Positions 55,605-64,000 of a stretch of 64,000 nucleotides of DNA are shown here, piece by piece (position 1 is the first letter of the stretch; each line of letters starts with the position of its first letter). A program made the position numbers and the translations under genes. The notes beneath the pieces were generated by a model. That model did not search any database. It was not told where the DNA came from and saw nothing but the letters and a program-made list of their open reading frames with translations. Source of the DNA: JAJDAN01 sp046583095 (GTDB lineage: Bacteria > Myxococcota_A > UBA9160 > UBA4427); NCBI GenBank assembly GCA_046583095.1, contig JAYGDB010000222.1, positions 1 through 64,000 on the forward strand, in the 5' to 3' direction.

Positions 55605-55778
55605 ATGGACGCACTGTCCTCGTTTCATCCGGCGATTCGAACCTGGTTCGAGCGACGTTTTCCCGCCGGACCGACACCGCCCCAGCAGGCCGGCTGGCCG
55701 CCGATCGCCCGCGGTGAAGACACCCTGATCGCGGCGGTCCTCGAAGAAGAGCTGCAGCAGGATGTCGATACACCGTGA
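55605..55778 (+). pseudogene. Remnant of an Lhr-type DEAD/DEAH helicase (N-terminus only)
   Basis: 57 codons, ATG to TGA. The first about 43 residues (FHPAIRTWFERRFPAGPTPPQ, then AGWPPIARGEDTLIAA) match the start of Lhr-like helicases, in which this is directly followed by the Walker A PTGSGKT. Here the homology stops exactly before that motif, and 13 unrelated residues (VLEEELQQDVDTP) close the frame. Most likely a deletion joined the helicase start to other sequence. It overlaps the next gene by GTGA and may serve as its leader peptide. A functional micro-protein is the alternative. Confidence 0.6.
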
Positions 55779-56665
55779 AGAATTCGGTCGCCTTCTGCTG
55801 TCTCGGCGTGATGGGATACCCGATGGCCGGGCACCTGGCGGCTGCCGGGCACCGTGTCTGTGTCTACAACCGCACGGCCTCGCGGGCGGACGCGTGGCTT
55901 GCGGAGTACGAGCCGGCCCCGGAGGTCGAGCCTCGCTGTCGGATCGCAGCCTCACCCGCTGAGGCCGCGCGCGGCGTCGAGACGGTCTTCGTCTGCACGG
56001 GCAATGACGACGATCTTCGCAGCGTCGTGCTCGGGCGCGACGGTGTGCTCTCGGGCATGCAGCCGGGTGCCACCCTGGTCGATCACACGACCGCGTCTCC
56101 CTCGATCGCACTGGAGATCGACGCGCTCGCACGCCAGGCGGGCGTCGCCTTTCTGGATGCGCCGGTTTCGGGCGGCCAGGCAGGTGCCGAGAGCGGTGCA
56201 CTCACCATCATGCTCGGCGGCGAGCCCGCTGCCTACGCGGCCGTCGAGGCCCTCCTCGACTGCTACGCCCGCAAGCGGCTGTTGATGGGGCCGGCCGGCT
56301 CCGGACAGCTCACGAAGGCAGTCAATCAGATCTGCATCGCAGGGGTCTTGCAAGGGCTGTCGGAGGGGCTGCGCTTCGCCGAGTGCGCGGGTCTCGATGC
56401 AGCGCAGGTCGTCGAGGTGATTTCCCAGGGCGCCGCCCAGTCGTGGCAGATGGACAACCGAGCCGACACGATGCTCGAAGGCGAGTTCGATTTTGGCTTC
56501 GCGGTGGATTGGATGCGGAAGGATCTCGCCATCGCGATGTCCGAGGCGGAGAAGACCGGCGCCCGGCTCCCGCTGACCGAACTCGTCGACCGCTTCTACG
56601 AGCGACTGCAGGAGCGGGGCGGCGGAAGGCTCGACACTTCGAGCTTGATCGAACTCCTTCGATAG
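55775..56665 (+). CDS. 3-hydroxyisobutyrate dehydrogenase-like oxidoreductase
   Basis: 296 aa beta-hydroxyacid dehydrogenase. NAD(P) site CCLGVMGYPMAGHLAAAGHRVCVYNRTASR, substrate-binding VDHTTASPSIA (D-x-S/T) and VSGGQAGAESG, catalytic Lys in GSGQLTKAVNQI. Acts on a 3-hydroxy acid such as 3-hydroxyisobutyrate, tartronate or 4-hydroxybutyrate; identity unknown. GTG start at 55775 overlaps the stop of the helicase remnant, and ettA follows after 37 nt. Confidence 0.9.
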   Translation: MKNSVAFCCLGVMGYPMAGHLAAAGHRVCVYNRTASRADAWLAEYEPAPEVEPRCRIAASPAEAARGVETVFVCTGNDDDLRSVVLGRDGVLSGMQPGATLVDHTTASPSIALEIDALARQAGVAFLDAPVSGGQAGAESGALTIMLGGEPAAYAAVEALLDCYARKRLLMGPAGSGQLTKAVNQICIAGVLQGLSEGLRFAECAGLDAAQVVEVISQGAAQSWQMDNRADTMLEGEFDFGFAVDWMRKDLAIAMSEAEKTGARLPLTELVDRFYERLQERGGGRLDTSSLIELLR

Positions 56666-56702
56666 ACTTCGCGGCTCTCTTCAGAGCGACAAGGGAATCG
56701 AC

Positions 56703-58374
<1,672 letters not shown>

Positions 58375-58379
<5 letters not shown>

Positions 58380-58399
58380 CCGGCGATCTGTTCGCTAGG
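58375..58399. terminator. Weak hairpin between ettA and dapL
   Basis: CCTAGC (58375-58380) pairs with GCTAGG (58394-58399) over a 13-nt loop. It overlaps the ettA stop codon and lies between convergent genes. No T-run. Confidence 0.25.
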
Positions 58400-58418
58400 G
58401 GTCGAGCGCGCGGCGGGA

Positions 58419-59645
58419 TCAGGCGAAGGCCTTGCGGATCCGGTCGATGGCCTCGTCGACGTTCTCGTGGGAGTTGAAGGCCGAGATTCGGAAGTATCCC
58501 TCGCCGGCGGGTCCGAAGCCGGAGCCGGGTGTGCCCACGACGTGGGTCTTCTGCAGCAACTGGTCGAAGAAGTCCCAGGACGTGAGGCCGGCGGGAGTGC
58601 GAAGCCAGACGTAGGGGGCGTGCTCTCCGCCGAAGACCGTGAAGTGCGCCGACGCGAGCCCTTCCCGCACGCGGCGGGCGTTCTCCATGTAGTAGGCGAC
58701 CTGTTCGCGCGTCTCGGCGGCACCTTCGGGTGAGAACACCGCCGCCGCGCCGCGCTGGACGATGTACGGCACCTCGTTGAACTTCGTGGCCTGGCGCCGC
58801 GACCAGAGGTCGTGGATCGGCACTCGCTCGCCGCCGGGGGTCGTTCCGTTCAGCGCCCGCGGCACGACGGTATAGGCACAGCGGACGCCGGTGAAACCCG
58901 CGCGCTTCGAGAAGCTCCGCATCTCGATCGCGCATTCCTGCGCCCCGTCGATCTCGTAGATGGAGTGGGGGAGGGCAGGGTCCTGGATGAAGGCGTCGTA
59001 GGCTGCATCGAAGACGATCACGGTGTCGTTCTCGCGTGCCCACGCGACCCACTTCGCGAGGTTCTCCTTGGACGCGACGGCGCCGGTCGGGTTGTTGGGC
59101 GAACACAGATAGGCGAGATCGACCCGCTCGCTGGGAGGCTCCGGCGTGAAGCCGTTCTCCTCGGTGGCCGCCAGGTAGTGGATGCCCGCGAAGATGCCGC
59201 GCTCGTCGGCCTCGCCCGTGCGTCCCGCCATCACGTTCGTATCGACGTAGACCGGGTAGCTCGGGTCGGTCACGAGTACCGAGCACTCGCTGCCGAAGAT
59301 CTCCTGGATGTTGCCGCTGTCCTGTTTGCTGCCGTCCGAGACGAAGATCTCGTCGCTCGAGAGCTCGACACCCCGGGATGCGAAGTCGCCCTGGAGGATG
59401 GCCTCGACGAGGAAGTCGTAGCCGTTCTCGGGTCCGTAGCCGTAGGCCTGCTGCAGCTGGTCTTCGACGGCCGCGTGCATGGCCCGGCCGATGGCCGGAG
59501 CCAGGGGGAGAGTGACGTCGCCGATCCCGAGCCGAATCACACTTGCATCGGGATGTGCCTCCGAGAAGGCGCGTACACGCCGTATGATCTCGGGGAAGAG
59601 ATAGCCGGCGACGAGCTTGCGGTAGTTCTCGTTGATCTTCGCCAT
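58419..59645 (-). CDS. dapL: LL-diaminopimelate aminotransferase
   Basis: 408 aa. Converts tetrahydrodipicolinate directly to LL-diaminopimelate for lysine and peptidoglycan. DapL hallmarks: NENYRKLVAGYLFPEI at the start, IRLGIGDVTLPL, YGYGPENGYDFLVEAI, VSDGSKQDSGNIQEIFG, LCSPNNPTGA, FDAAYDAFI, the PLP Lys in SFSKRAGFTGVRC and GFGPAGEGYFRISAF. ATG 59645 overlaps the upstream F420 oxidoreductase stop by one base. This route is used by some bacterial groups, including several delta-proteobacterial relatives. Confidence 0.95.
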   Translation of the reverse strand: MAKINENYRKLVAGYLFPEIIRRVRAFSEAHPDASVIRLGIGDVTLPLAPAIGRAMHAAVEDQLQQAYGYGPENGYDFLVEAILQGDFASRGVELSSDEIFVSDGSKQDSGNIQEIFGSECSVLVTDPSYPVYVDTNVMAGRTGEADERGIFAGIHYLAATEENGFTPEPPSERVDLAYLCSPNNPTGAVASKENLAKWVAWARENDTVIVFDAAYDAFIQDPALPHSIYEIDGAQECAIEMRSFSKRAGFTGVRCAYTVVPRALNGTTPGGERVPIHDLWSRRQATKFNEVPYIVQRGAAAVFSPEGAAETREQVAYYMENARRVREGLASAHFTVFGGEHAPYVWLRTPAGLTSWDFFDQLLQKTHVVGTPGSGFGPAGEGYFRISAFNSHENVDEAIDRIRKAFA

Positions 59646-60523
59646 CAGCGTGGAGCGAGCGCCTCCAGGATCGTCAGGTCGGGGCCGGGCTGCCCGTCGG
59701 GTCGGAACGGTTGAATGCAGACATGGTCGGCGCCCGCATCGTGATGCGCCTGGATTCGGTCGCCGATGGCCTTCTCGTCTCCCCACGCGACGATGGCGTC
59801 GACCAGGCGGTCGCTGCCGCCGTCGGCGAAATCGGCATCGTCGTAGCCGAATTGACGCAGGTTGTTCTGGTAGTTCGGCAGACGCAGGTAGGTCGTCATG
59901 TTCGCCCGGGCGATCTTTCGCGCCTTCGACGGATCGGTCTCGAGCAGCACCATCTGCTCGGGACACAGCCAGGCGTCGGGACCCATCACCTGGCGCGCTC
60001 GCGCGGTGTGCTCCGGCGGGACGAAATAGGGATGAGCGCCGCGGGTACGCTCGGCGGCGAGCCCGAGCATCTTGTCGCGCAGGGCGCCCAGGACGATCGG
60101 GGCGTCCTGCTTGGGATTCGTGCCCATGTAGAGGGCGGCGTCCAGTGCATCGAGTTGTTTGCGCATGGTCGTGACGGGCTTTGTGTACTCATGGCCGCGC
60201 ACCTTCGAGACCAGGTGCTCGTGCGAGACGCCGAGGCCCAGGACGAAGCGGTCCGGAGCCAACTCGGCGACGGTCTTGTGGATCGCCTTCAGGGTCATCG
60301 CGTCTCGCGCGTAGATATTCGCGATGCCGGTCGCGAGGACGAGCCTCTCCGTCTCGGCGGCCAGGAACCCGATGAACGAGAACGGGTCGCGGCCGACGGC
60401 CTCGGGGATCCATAAGGCGGAGTAGCCCCACTCCTCGATGCGCTGCGCGAATGCGGCAGCCTCGGGCGCCGAGAAGGCGTCCAGCCAGCTCCACACTCCC
60501 AGCCGTCCGATTTCGGTGCTCAT
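59645..60523 (-). CDS. F420-dependent LLM class oxidoreductase
   Basis: 292 aa luciferase-like TIM barrel. RLGVWSWLDAFSAPEAAAFAQRIEEWGYSALWIPEAVGRDPF, LVLATGIANIYARDAMTLKAIHKTV, FVLGLGVSHEHLVSKVRGH and VLGALRDKMLGLAAERTRGAHPYFVPPEH are characteristic of a F420-using subfamily (TIGR03620-like). GAGGAGA precedes ATG 60523. It overlaps dapL by one base, so they are co-transcribed though not obviously related in function. Substrate unknown. Confidence 0.88.
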   Translation of the reverse strand: MSTEIGRLGVWSWLDAFSAPEAAAFAQRIEEWGYSALWIPEAVGRDPFSFIGFLAAETERLVLATGIANIYARDAMTLKAIHKTVAELAPDRFVLGLGVSHEHLVSKVRGHEYTKPVTTMRKQLDALDAALYMGTNPKQDAPIVLGALRDKMLGLAAERTRGAHPYFVPPEHTARARQVMGPDAWLCPEQMVLLETDPSKARKIARANMTTYLRLPNYQNNLRQFGYDDADFADGGSDRLVDAIVAWGDEKAIGDRIQAHHDAGADHVCIQPFRPDGQPGPDLTILEALAPR

Positions 60524-60633
60524 CCGGTTCTCCTCGAGAAAGTCGAGTTCCTGGACGCATCAGCTTACCCCACGGGTCTCGGGTGGGCCTCGTCCGGCCC
60601 GGGGCTGCGGGATATGCAAGACTCGGCTTCGCG

Positions 60634-61227
60634 GTGGTGTCCGAACGAACGAAACAACTCCTCATCGGGCTCGTCGCAGCGGCTGTGCTTGTGATTTCGG
60701 TTGGCTGGTTTGGTAGCGACTCCCTCGAGCGGGACAACGATTTCTGCAACGCCTGTCATCTCGAGCCCGGGCTCCCGCTGCACATCGACATCCGCGAAGA
60801 CTTCGATGCCCGTCCCGTGGCGAGCCTGGCAGGAGCGCACGCGGCAGTGATGCGCCCGGCCGGCGGGCCCTTCCTATGCATCGACTGCCACGGCGGGGTG
60901 GGCTTGCTCGGCAGAGCTCGCGTCAAGGTGCTCGCCGGCAGGGACGCATTCTGGTGGGCGGTCGGGCACTTCGAGGAGCCCACCGGAATGCGGTGGCCGC
61001 TCTGGGACGCGGATTGCCGGCAGTGTCATCCGAACTTCGGCGAGGGGACGGACGCGACATCGGCCAACCCGCCGTTCCACGCGCTCGGCGTACACAACGT
61101 CGAACTCGGCGTGTCGTGTGTGGAATGCCACCTGTCTCACGAGACCGGTGGCGACGAAGACCTGTATCATCTGCGCCCGGTCCGCGTGAGAGCACAGTGC
61201 GCGCGGTGCCACGCTGAATTCGAGTGA
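60634..61227 (+). CDS. Pentahaem c-type cytochrome, membrane-anchored
   Basis: 197 aa. N-terminal hydrophobic anchor (about residues 9-26) and five CXXCH haem sites at residues 38-42, 82-86, 128-132, 162-166 and 189-193. Resembles NapC/NirT/NrfH-type quinol-linked cytochromes but has five haem motifs and a distinct spacing. The start is GTG 60634 (GTG 60637 also fits); no ATG is close. Followed after 69 nt by a monohaem protein and a PQQ dehydrogenase, suggesting electron transfer between the membrane and periplasm. Confidence 0.75.
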   Translation: MVSERTKQLLIGLVAAAVLVISVGWFGSDSLERDNDFCNACHLEPGLPLHIDIREDFDARPVASLAGAHAAVMRPAGGPFLCIDCHGGVGLLGRARVKVLAGRDAFWWAVGHFEEPTGMRWPLWDADCRQCHPNFGEGTDATSANPPFHALGVHNVELGVSCVECHLSHETGGDEDLYHLRPVRVRAQCARCHAEFE

Positions 61228-61296
61228 TCCCGATGTTGCTTCTTGAGGAGACAGGTGGGCAGCCCCGGTTTCAGAGACAATCGAGAGGAGGGGAGC

Positions 61297-62103
61297 GTGA
61301 TCGCACGCGGCCTCGCAGCGATGGCTGCGGCTCTACTGGTGTTCGTGTCGAGCGGGGCGAGCGGCTATCCCGGCGGGACGCCTGACTTTCAGACCGATGT
61401 GGCGCCGTTCTGCGCGGCTTGCCACTCGTCCGTGAACGTCGAATCGCTCGAGGGTGCCGGGGCCCGCGCCGAGAAGGAGCTTTCGGCGAACAAGCACTTG
61501 GCGCTGATTCTCCAGGGGCAGCGCCCGTACGAGAAGCTCGCGGTGGACGAGCGTGCGACCCTCGCCCGACAGATCCAGGCCGTCGAAGCGAATTCGAAGA
61601 TCGAGTTCGTCGATTTCCCGTCCCAGGTGAAGAGCGGCGAGAGCTTCAGCATCACCGTGCTCGTGACGGGTGGCGCCGGTCCGGTGGTGGCTGTCGGTCT
61701 CGTGGACCGGGCTCACCGCTGGTACGCCCGCCCGGCGTCGTCCGCGGGCTGGGGCGTCATCGGCGCGCCGACCGTGATTGGGCCGGACGGCAAGCCCCAG
61801 AGCGACTGGCTCGAACGACGGCCCCAACAGCTGGGTCGTAGCGTCACCTTCGTGAACGTTACGGGTGTCCACTCGGACGCAGCCGCGGGCCAGTGGAGCC
61901 ACTCGAAAATCATCTACACGCTGCGCGCGCCGGCGCGGCCGGGCAACTATCCGATCGTCGGCGCCTACTTCTACGGCACCGAGAAGGCGACGGCGCTCGG
62001 GTCGAGCGACCACCCGGTCTACGGCAAGCAGCCGCTCGGCGGCTATGGCGGCAAGTCCGGCCGGATCCAGTTCACCCAACCCCTGGTCATCACCGTCAAG
62101 TGA
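61297..62103 (+). CDS. Exported monohaem c-type cytochrome-like protein
   Basis: 268 aa. Signal peptide at about residues 1-22, then CAACH at residues 39-43 and a beta-sandwich-like C-terminal region (about 90-200) with no clear family. The start is GTG 61297 with GAGGAGGGGAG directly upstream; a GTG at 61243 would destroy the signal peptide. The stop overlaps the PQQ dehydrogenase start (GTGA, 62100-62103). It is likely an electron carrier for the neighbouring dehydrogenase. Confidence 0.68.
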   Translation: MIARGLAAMAAALLVFVSSGASGYPGGTPDFQTDVAPFCAACHSSVNVESLEGAGARAEKELSANKHLALILQGQRPYEKLAVDERATLARQIQAVEANSKIEFVDFPSQVKSGESFSITVLVTGGAGPVVAVGLVDRAHRWYARPASSAGWGVIGAPTVIGPDGKPQSDWLERRPQQLGRSVTFVNVTGVHSDAAAGQWSHSKIIYTLRAPARPGNYPIVGAYFYGTEKATALGSSDHPVYGKQPLGGYGGKSGRIQFTQPLVITVK

Positions 62104-64000
62104 GCGCGCCTGTGACGGGGAGGCGTTCGTGGACGGTCGTAGGGGCACTGCTGCTTTCGCTGGCATCGGGTCCGCTCGGCCTCGTGGCATGCGGCGACGA
62201 CGAATTCGAGGCCGTGGCCCCGGCGCCGGTGCGGGAGGCGACACCCGCGAAGTCAGCGCGGAGCCGGCTCCGGAACGTCGCCCGGGATGTCGACGATGCC
62301 CGGCTGCGGGGCGCGGCGGCGGATCCCGCGAACTGGCTCAGCCACGGGCGCGACTACGCGGAGCAGCGCTTCAGTCCGCTCTCCCAGATCCACGCCAACA
62401 ACGTGAGCCGCCTCCGGCTTGCCTGGTCGTTCGACACCGGCTTGCGGCGCGGACACGAAGCCACACCGCTCGTGGTGGATGGGGTGATGTTCGTGACCGG
62501 CTCTTGGAGCGTCGTCTTCGCCCTCGACGCCACCAGGGGGGAGGTCCTGTGGACGTATGACCCCGAGGTTTCGGAAGAAGTGGGACGCAAGGCATGCTGC
62601 GACGTCGTGAACCGCGGCGTTGCGGTCTACCGGGGACGCGTCTTCGTGGGAGCGCTCGACGGCCGGCTCATCGCGCTCGATGCCTCGACGGGCGAGCTGC
62701 AGTGGGAGACGGTGACCGTCGATCAGGGCCAGCCGTACACGATCACCGGCGCGCCGCGGGTCGTCGCGGGCAAGGTGATCATCGGCAATGGCGGCGCCGA
62801 ATTCGGTGTTCGCGGCTACGTTTCGGCCTACGACCCCGAGAACGGCGAACTCGTTTGGCGGAGCTACACGGTTCCGGGCGATCCCAGCGAGCCCTTCGAG
62901 TCGAAAGCCCTCGAGGAGGCCGCGTCGACCTGGAACGGCGAGTACTGGAAGCTCGGCGGCGGCGGCACGGCCTGGGACTCGATGGCCTACGACGCGGAAC
63001 TCGGTCTCCTGTACGTCGGAACCGGCAACGGATCCCCGTGGCGCGCCGAGCTGCGGAGCCCCGGCGGCGGTGACAACCTCTTCCTGTCTTCGATCCTTGC
63101 CCTCGACCCGGAGACGGGCGAAATCCGCTGGCATTACCAGACGACGCCTGCCGACAATTGGGACTTCACAGCCACTCAGCACATGATCCTCGCCGAGTTG
63201 CCGATCGATGGCGTACTGCGGAAGGTGATCATGCAGGCGCCGAAGAACGGCTTCTTCTACGTGCTCGACCGCGTCACCGGTGAATTCATTTCGGCCGAGG
63301 AGTACGTACCCGTCAGCTGGGCAGACGGCGTGGATCCCGCGACGGGTCGGCCGATCCCGAACCCCAGCGGCGACTACGAGGAGGGCCTCGCCCTCGTGAC
63401 GCCCATGTACCTCGGCGGCCACAACTGGCAGCCGATGTCGTACAACCCCGTCACCGGGCTGGTCTACATCCCGGCGCAGGAGATGGCCGGGCCGTTTCGC
63501 AGGGATCCGCTCTGGGAGTTGCGGAGCGGGGAGTTCAACACCGGCGTCGACGCCACCGTTGGCACGCTCTTCTCCCGGGAGATCGTCTCGGGACACCTGC
63601 TCGCCTGGGATCCGATCGAGCAGAAGGAAGCCTGGCGGCACCCCCACGGCATGCCCTGGAACGGCGGCACGCTCACGACTGCGGGCAACCTCGTGTTTCA
63701 GGGGACCGCGGATGGGCGCTTCCTCGCGCTGCGTGCCGACGATGGCTACCTGCTGTGGCAGAGCCACTCGGCCGGCACCGGTATCGGTGCCGCGCCGATC
63801 AGCTACCGGGTCGGGGGTGTGCAGTACGTCTCCGTCGTTGCGGGTTGGGGGGGCGCCTTCGCCCAGGTGGCCGGCGACGCATCCGCCGCGGCGCGGGTCG
63901 AGTCGAAGGGACGCGTGCTTGCCTACGCACTCGTCGACGAGACGATCACCCCGGAGGTCGTGGAATCCATGCTCGCCGCCCGGGATCCCGAGGTCGCCAA
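62100..64000 (+). CDS. PQQ-dependent alcohol dehydrogenase (quinoprotein), 3' end outside window
   Basis: 633 codons visible. Lipobox-like GLVACG in the N-terminal signal suggests a lipoprotein. Eight-bladed propeller with ATPLVVDGVMFVTGSWSVVFALDA, the vicinal disulfide Cys166-Cys167 (KACCDVVNRG), and the catalytic Asp355 in PADNWDFTAT. Residue 357 is Thr, not the Asp that marks lanthanide-dependent XoxF, so a Ca2+ enzyme is expected. Similar to type II quinohaemoprotein alcohol dehydrogenases, whose C-terminal haem domain would lie beyond 64000. It oxidises an alcohol in the periplasm. Confidence 0.9.
   Translation, partial: MSAPVTGRRSWTVVGALLLSLASGPLGLVACGDDEFEAVAPAPVREATPAKSARSRLRNVARDVDDARLRGAAADPANWLSHGRDYAEQRFSPLSQIHANNVSRLRLAWSFDTGLRRGHEATPLVVDGVMFVTGSWSVVFALDATRGEVLWTYDPEVSEEVGRKACCDVVNRGVAVYRGRVFVGALDGRLIALDASTGELQWETVTVDQGQPYTITGAPRVVAGKVIIGNGGAEFGVRGYVSAYDPENGELVWRSYTVPGDPSEPFESKALEEAASTWNGEYWKLGGGGTAWDSMAYDAELGLLYVGTGNGSPWRAELRSPGGGDNLFLSSILALDPETGEIRWHYQTTPADNWDFTATQHMILAELPIDGVLRKVIMQAPKNGFFYVLDRVTGEFISAEEYVPVSWADGVDPATGRPIPNPSGDYEEGLALVTPMYLGGHNWQPMSYNPVTGLVYIPAQEMAGPFRRDPLWELRSGEFNTGVDATVGTLFSREIVSGHLLAWDPIEQKEAWRHPHGMPWNGGTLTTAGNLVFQGTADGRFLALRADDGYLLWQSHSAGTGIGAAPISYRVGGVQYVSVVAGWGGAFAQVAGDASAAARVESKGRVLAYALVDETITPEVVESMLAARDPEVA

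Noticed and set aside
62100..64000. Lanthanide-dependent XoxF-type dehydrogenase
   Set aside because: The second residue after the catalytic Asp is Thr, not the Asp found in lanthanide enzymes.

Overview
The window is high-GC bacterial chromosome (about two-thirds G+C by eye), packed with genes, with short spacers and many 1-11 nt overlaps. It looks like an uncultured delta-proteobacterium-type Gram-negative (Myxococcota, Binatota or a relative). Pointers are LpxD, a TonB/ExbB/ExbD operon, lipoproteins and a PEP-CTERM-like protein (diderm envelope), at least two F420-type LLM oxidoreductases, LL-diaminopimelate aminotransferase, RecBCD, and many acyl-CoA, SDR, GMC and GST enzymes. No phage, insertion sequence, CRISPR array, rRNA or tRNA was recognised. 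The taxonomic guess is inference only.

Layout. 1-3466: fatty-acid-type genes (acyl-CoA synthetase cut by the window edge, MOSC protein, thiolase). 3518-10313: an SsuD-like monooxygenase, then two TIM-barrel isomerase plus Gfo/Idh/MocA dehydrogenase pairs in opposite orientation around a GT-C-like membrane protein. 10592-15613: a PEP-CTERM-like protein, a Grx4/BolA pair in which Grx4 carries a cysteine-less IscA-like tail, a tail-specific protease with a small Cys-rich membrane protein, and an F420 oxidoreductase. 15769-25306: class I fumarase, SpoU methyltransferase, a sulfotransferase-like protein, a glutamine amidotransferase, epimerase, aminotransferase, gamma-glutamylcyclotransferase, and a ceramidase-like/SMP-30-like/SDR operon.

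25365-37845: Bfd with a Fur-box-like operator, recC-recB-recD with 4-nt overlaps, rsgA and rbgA overlapping tail to tail, asnS and a small lipoprotein. 37842-46503: YpeA acetyltransferase, tonB-exbD-exbD-exbB, a DUF3604 lipoprotein, an acyl-CoA carboxylase beta subunit with SDR and phosphoesterase, and an enoyl-CoA hydratase. 46566-53831: GMC oxidoreductase with a probable small subunit, small secreted protein, GST, aldo/keto reductase, a metallopeptidase with an outer-membrane protein, and LpxD. 53901-60523: DsbA-like protein, histidine phosphatase, a remnant of an Lhr-type helicase, a hydroxyisobutyrate-dehydrogenase-like enzyme, EttA, DapL and a second F420 oxidoreductase. 60634-64000: pentahaem cytochrome, monohaem protein and a quinoprotein alcohol dehydrogenase (3' end outside the window), which may form a periplasmic oxidation chain.

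Two sequence-level patterns recur. Many operon-leading genes have a -10-like hexamer (TAGCAT, TAGCGT, TATCAT, TATTAT, TAGGAT, TAACGT) only 6-11 nt before the start codon, which suggests leaderless mRNAs. GTG and TTG starts with stop/start overlaps are also common.
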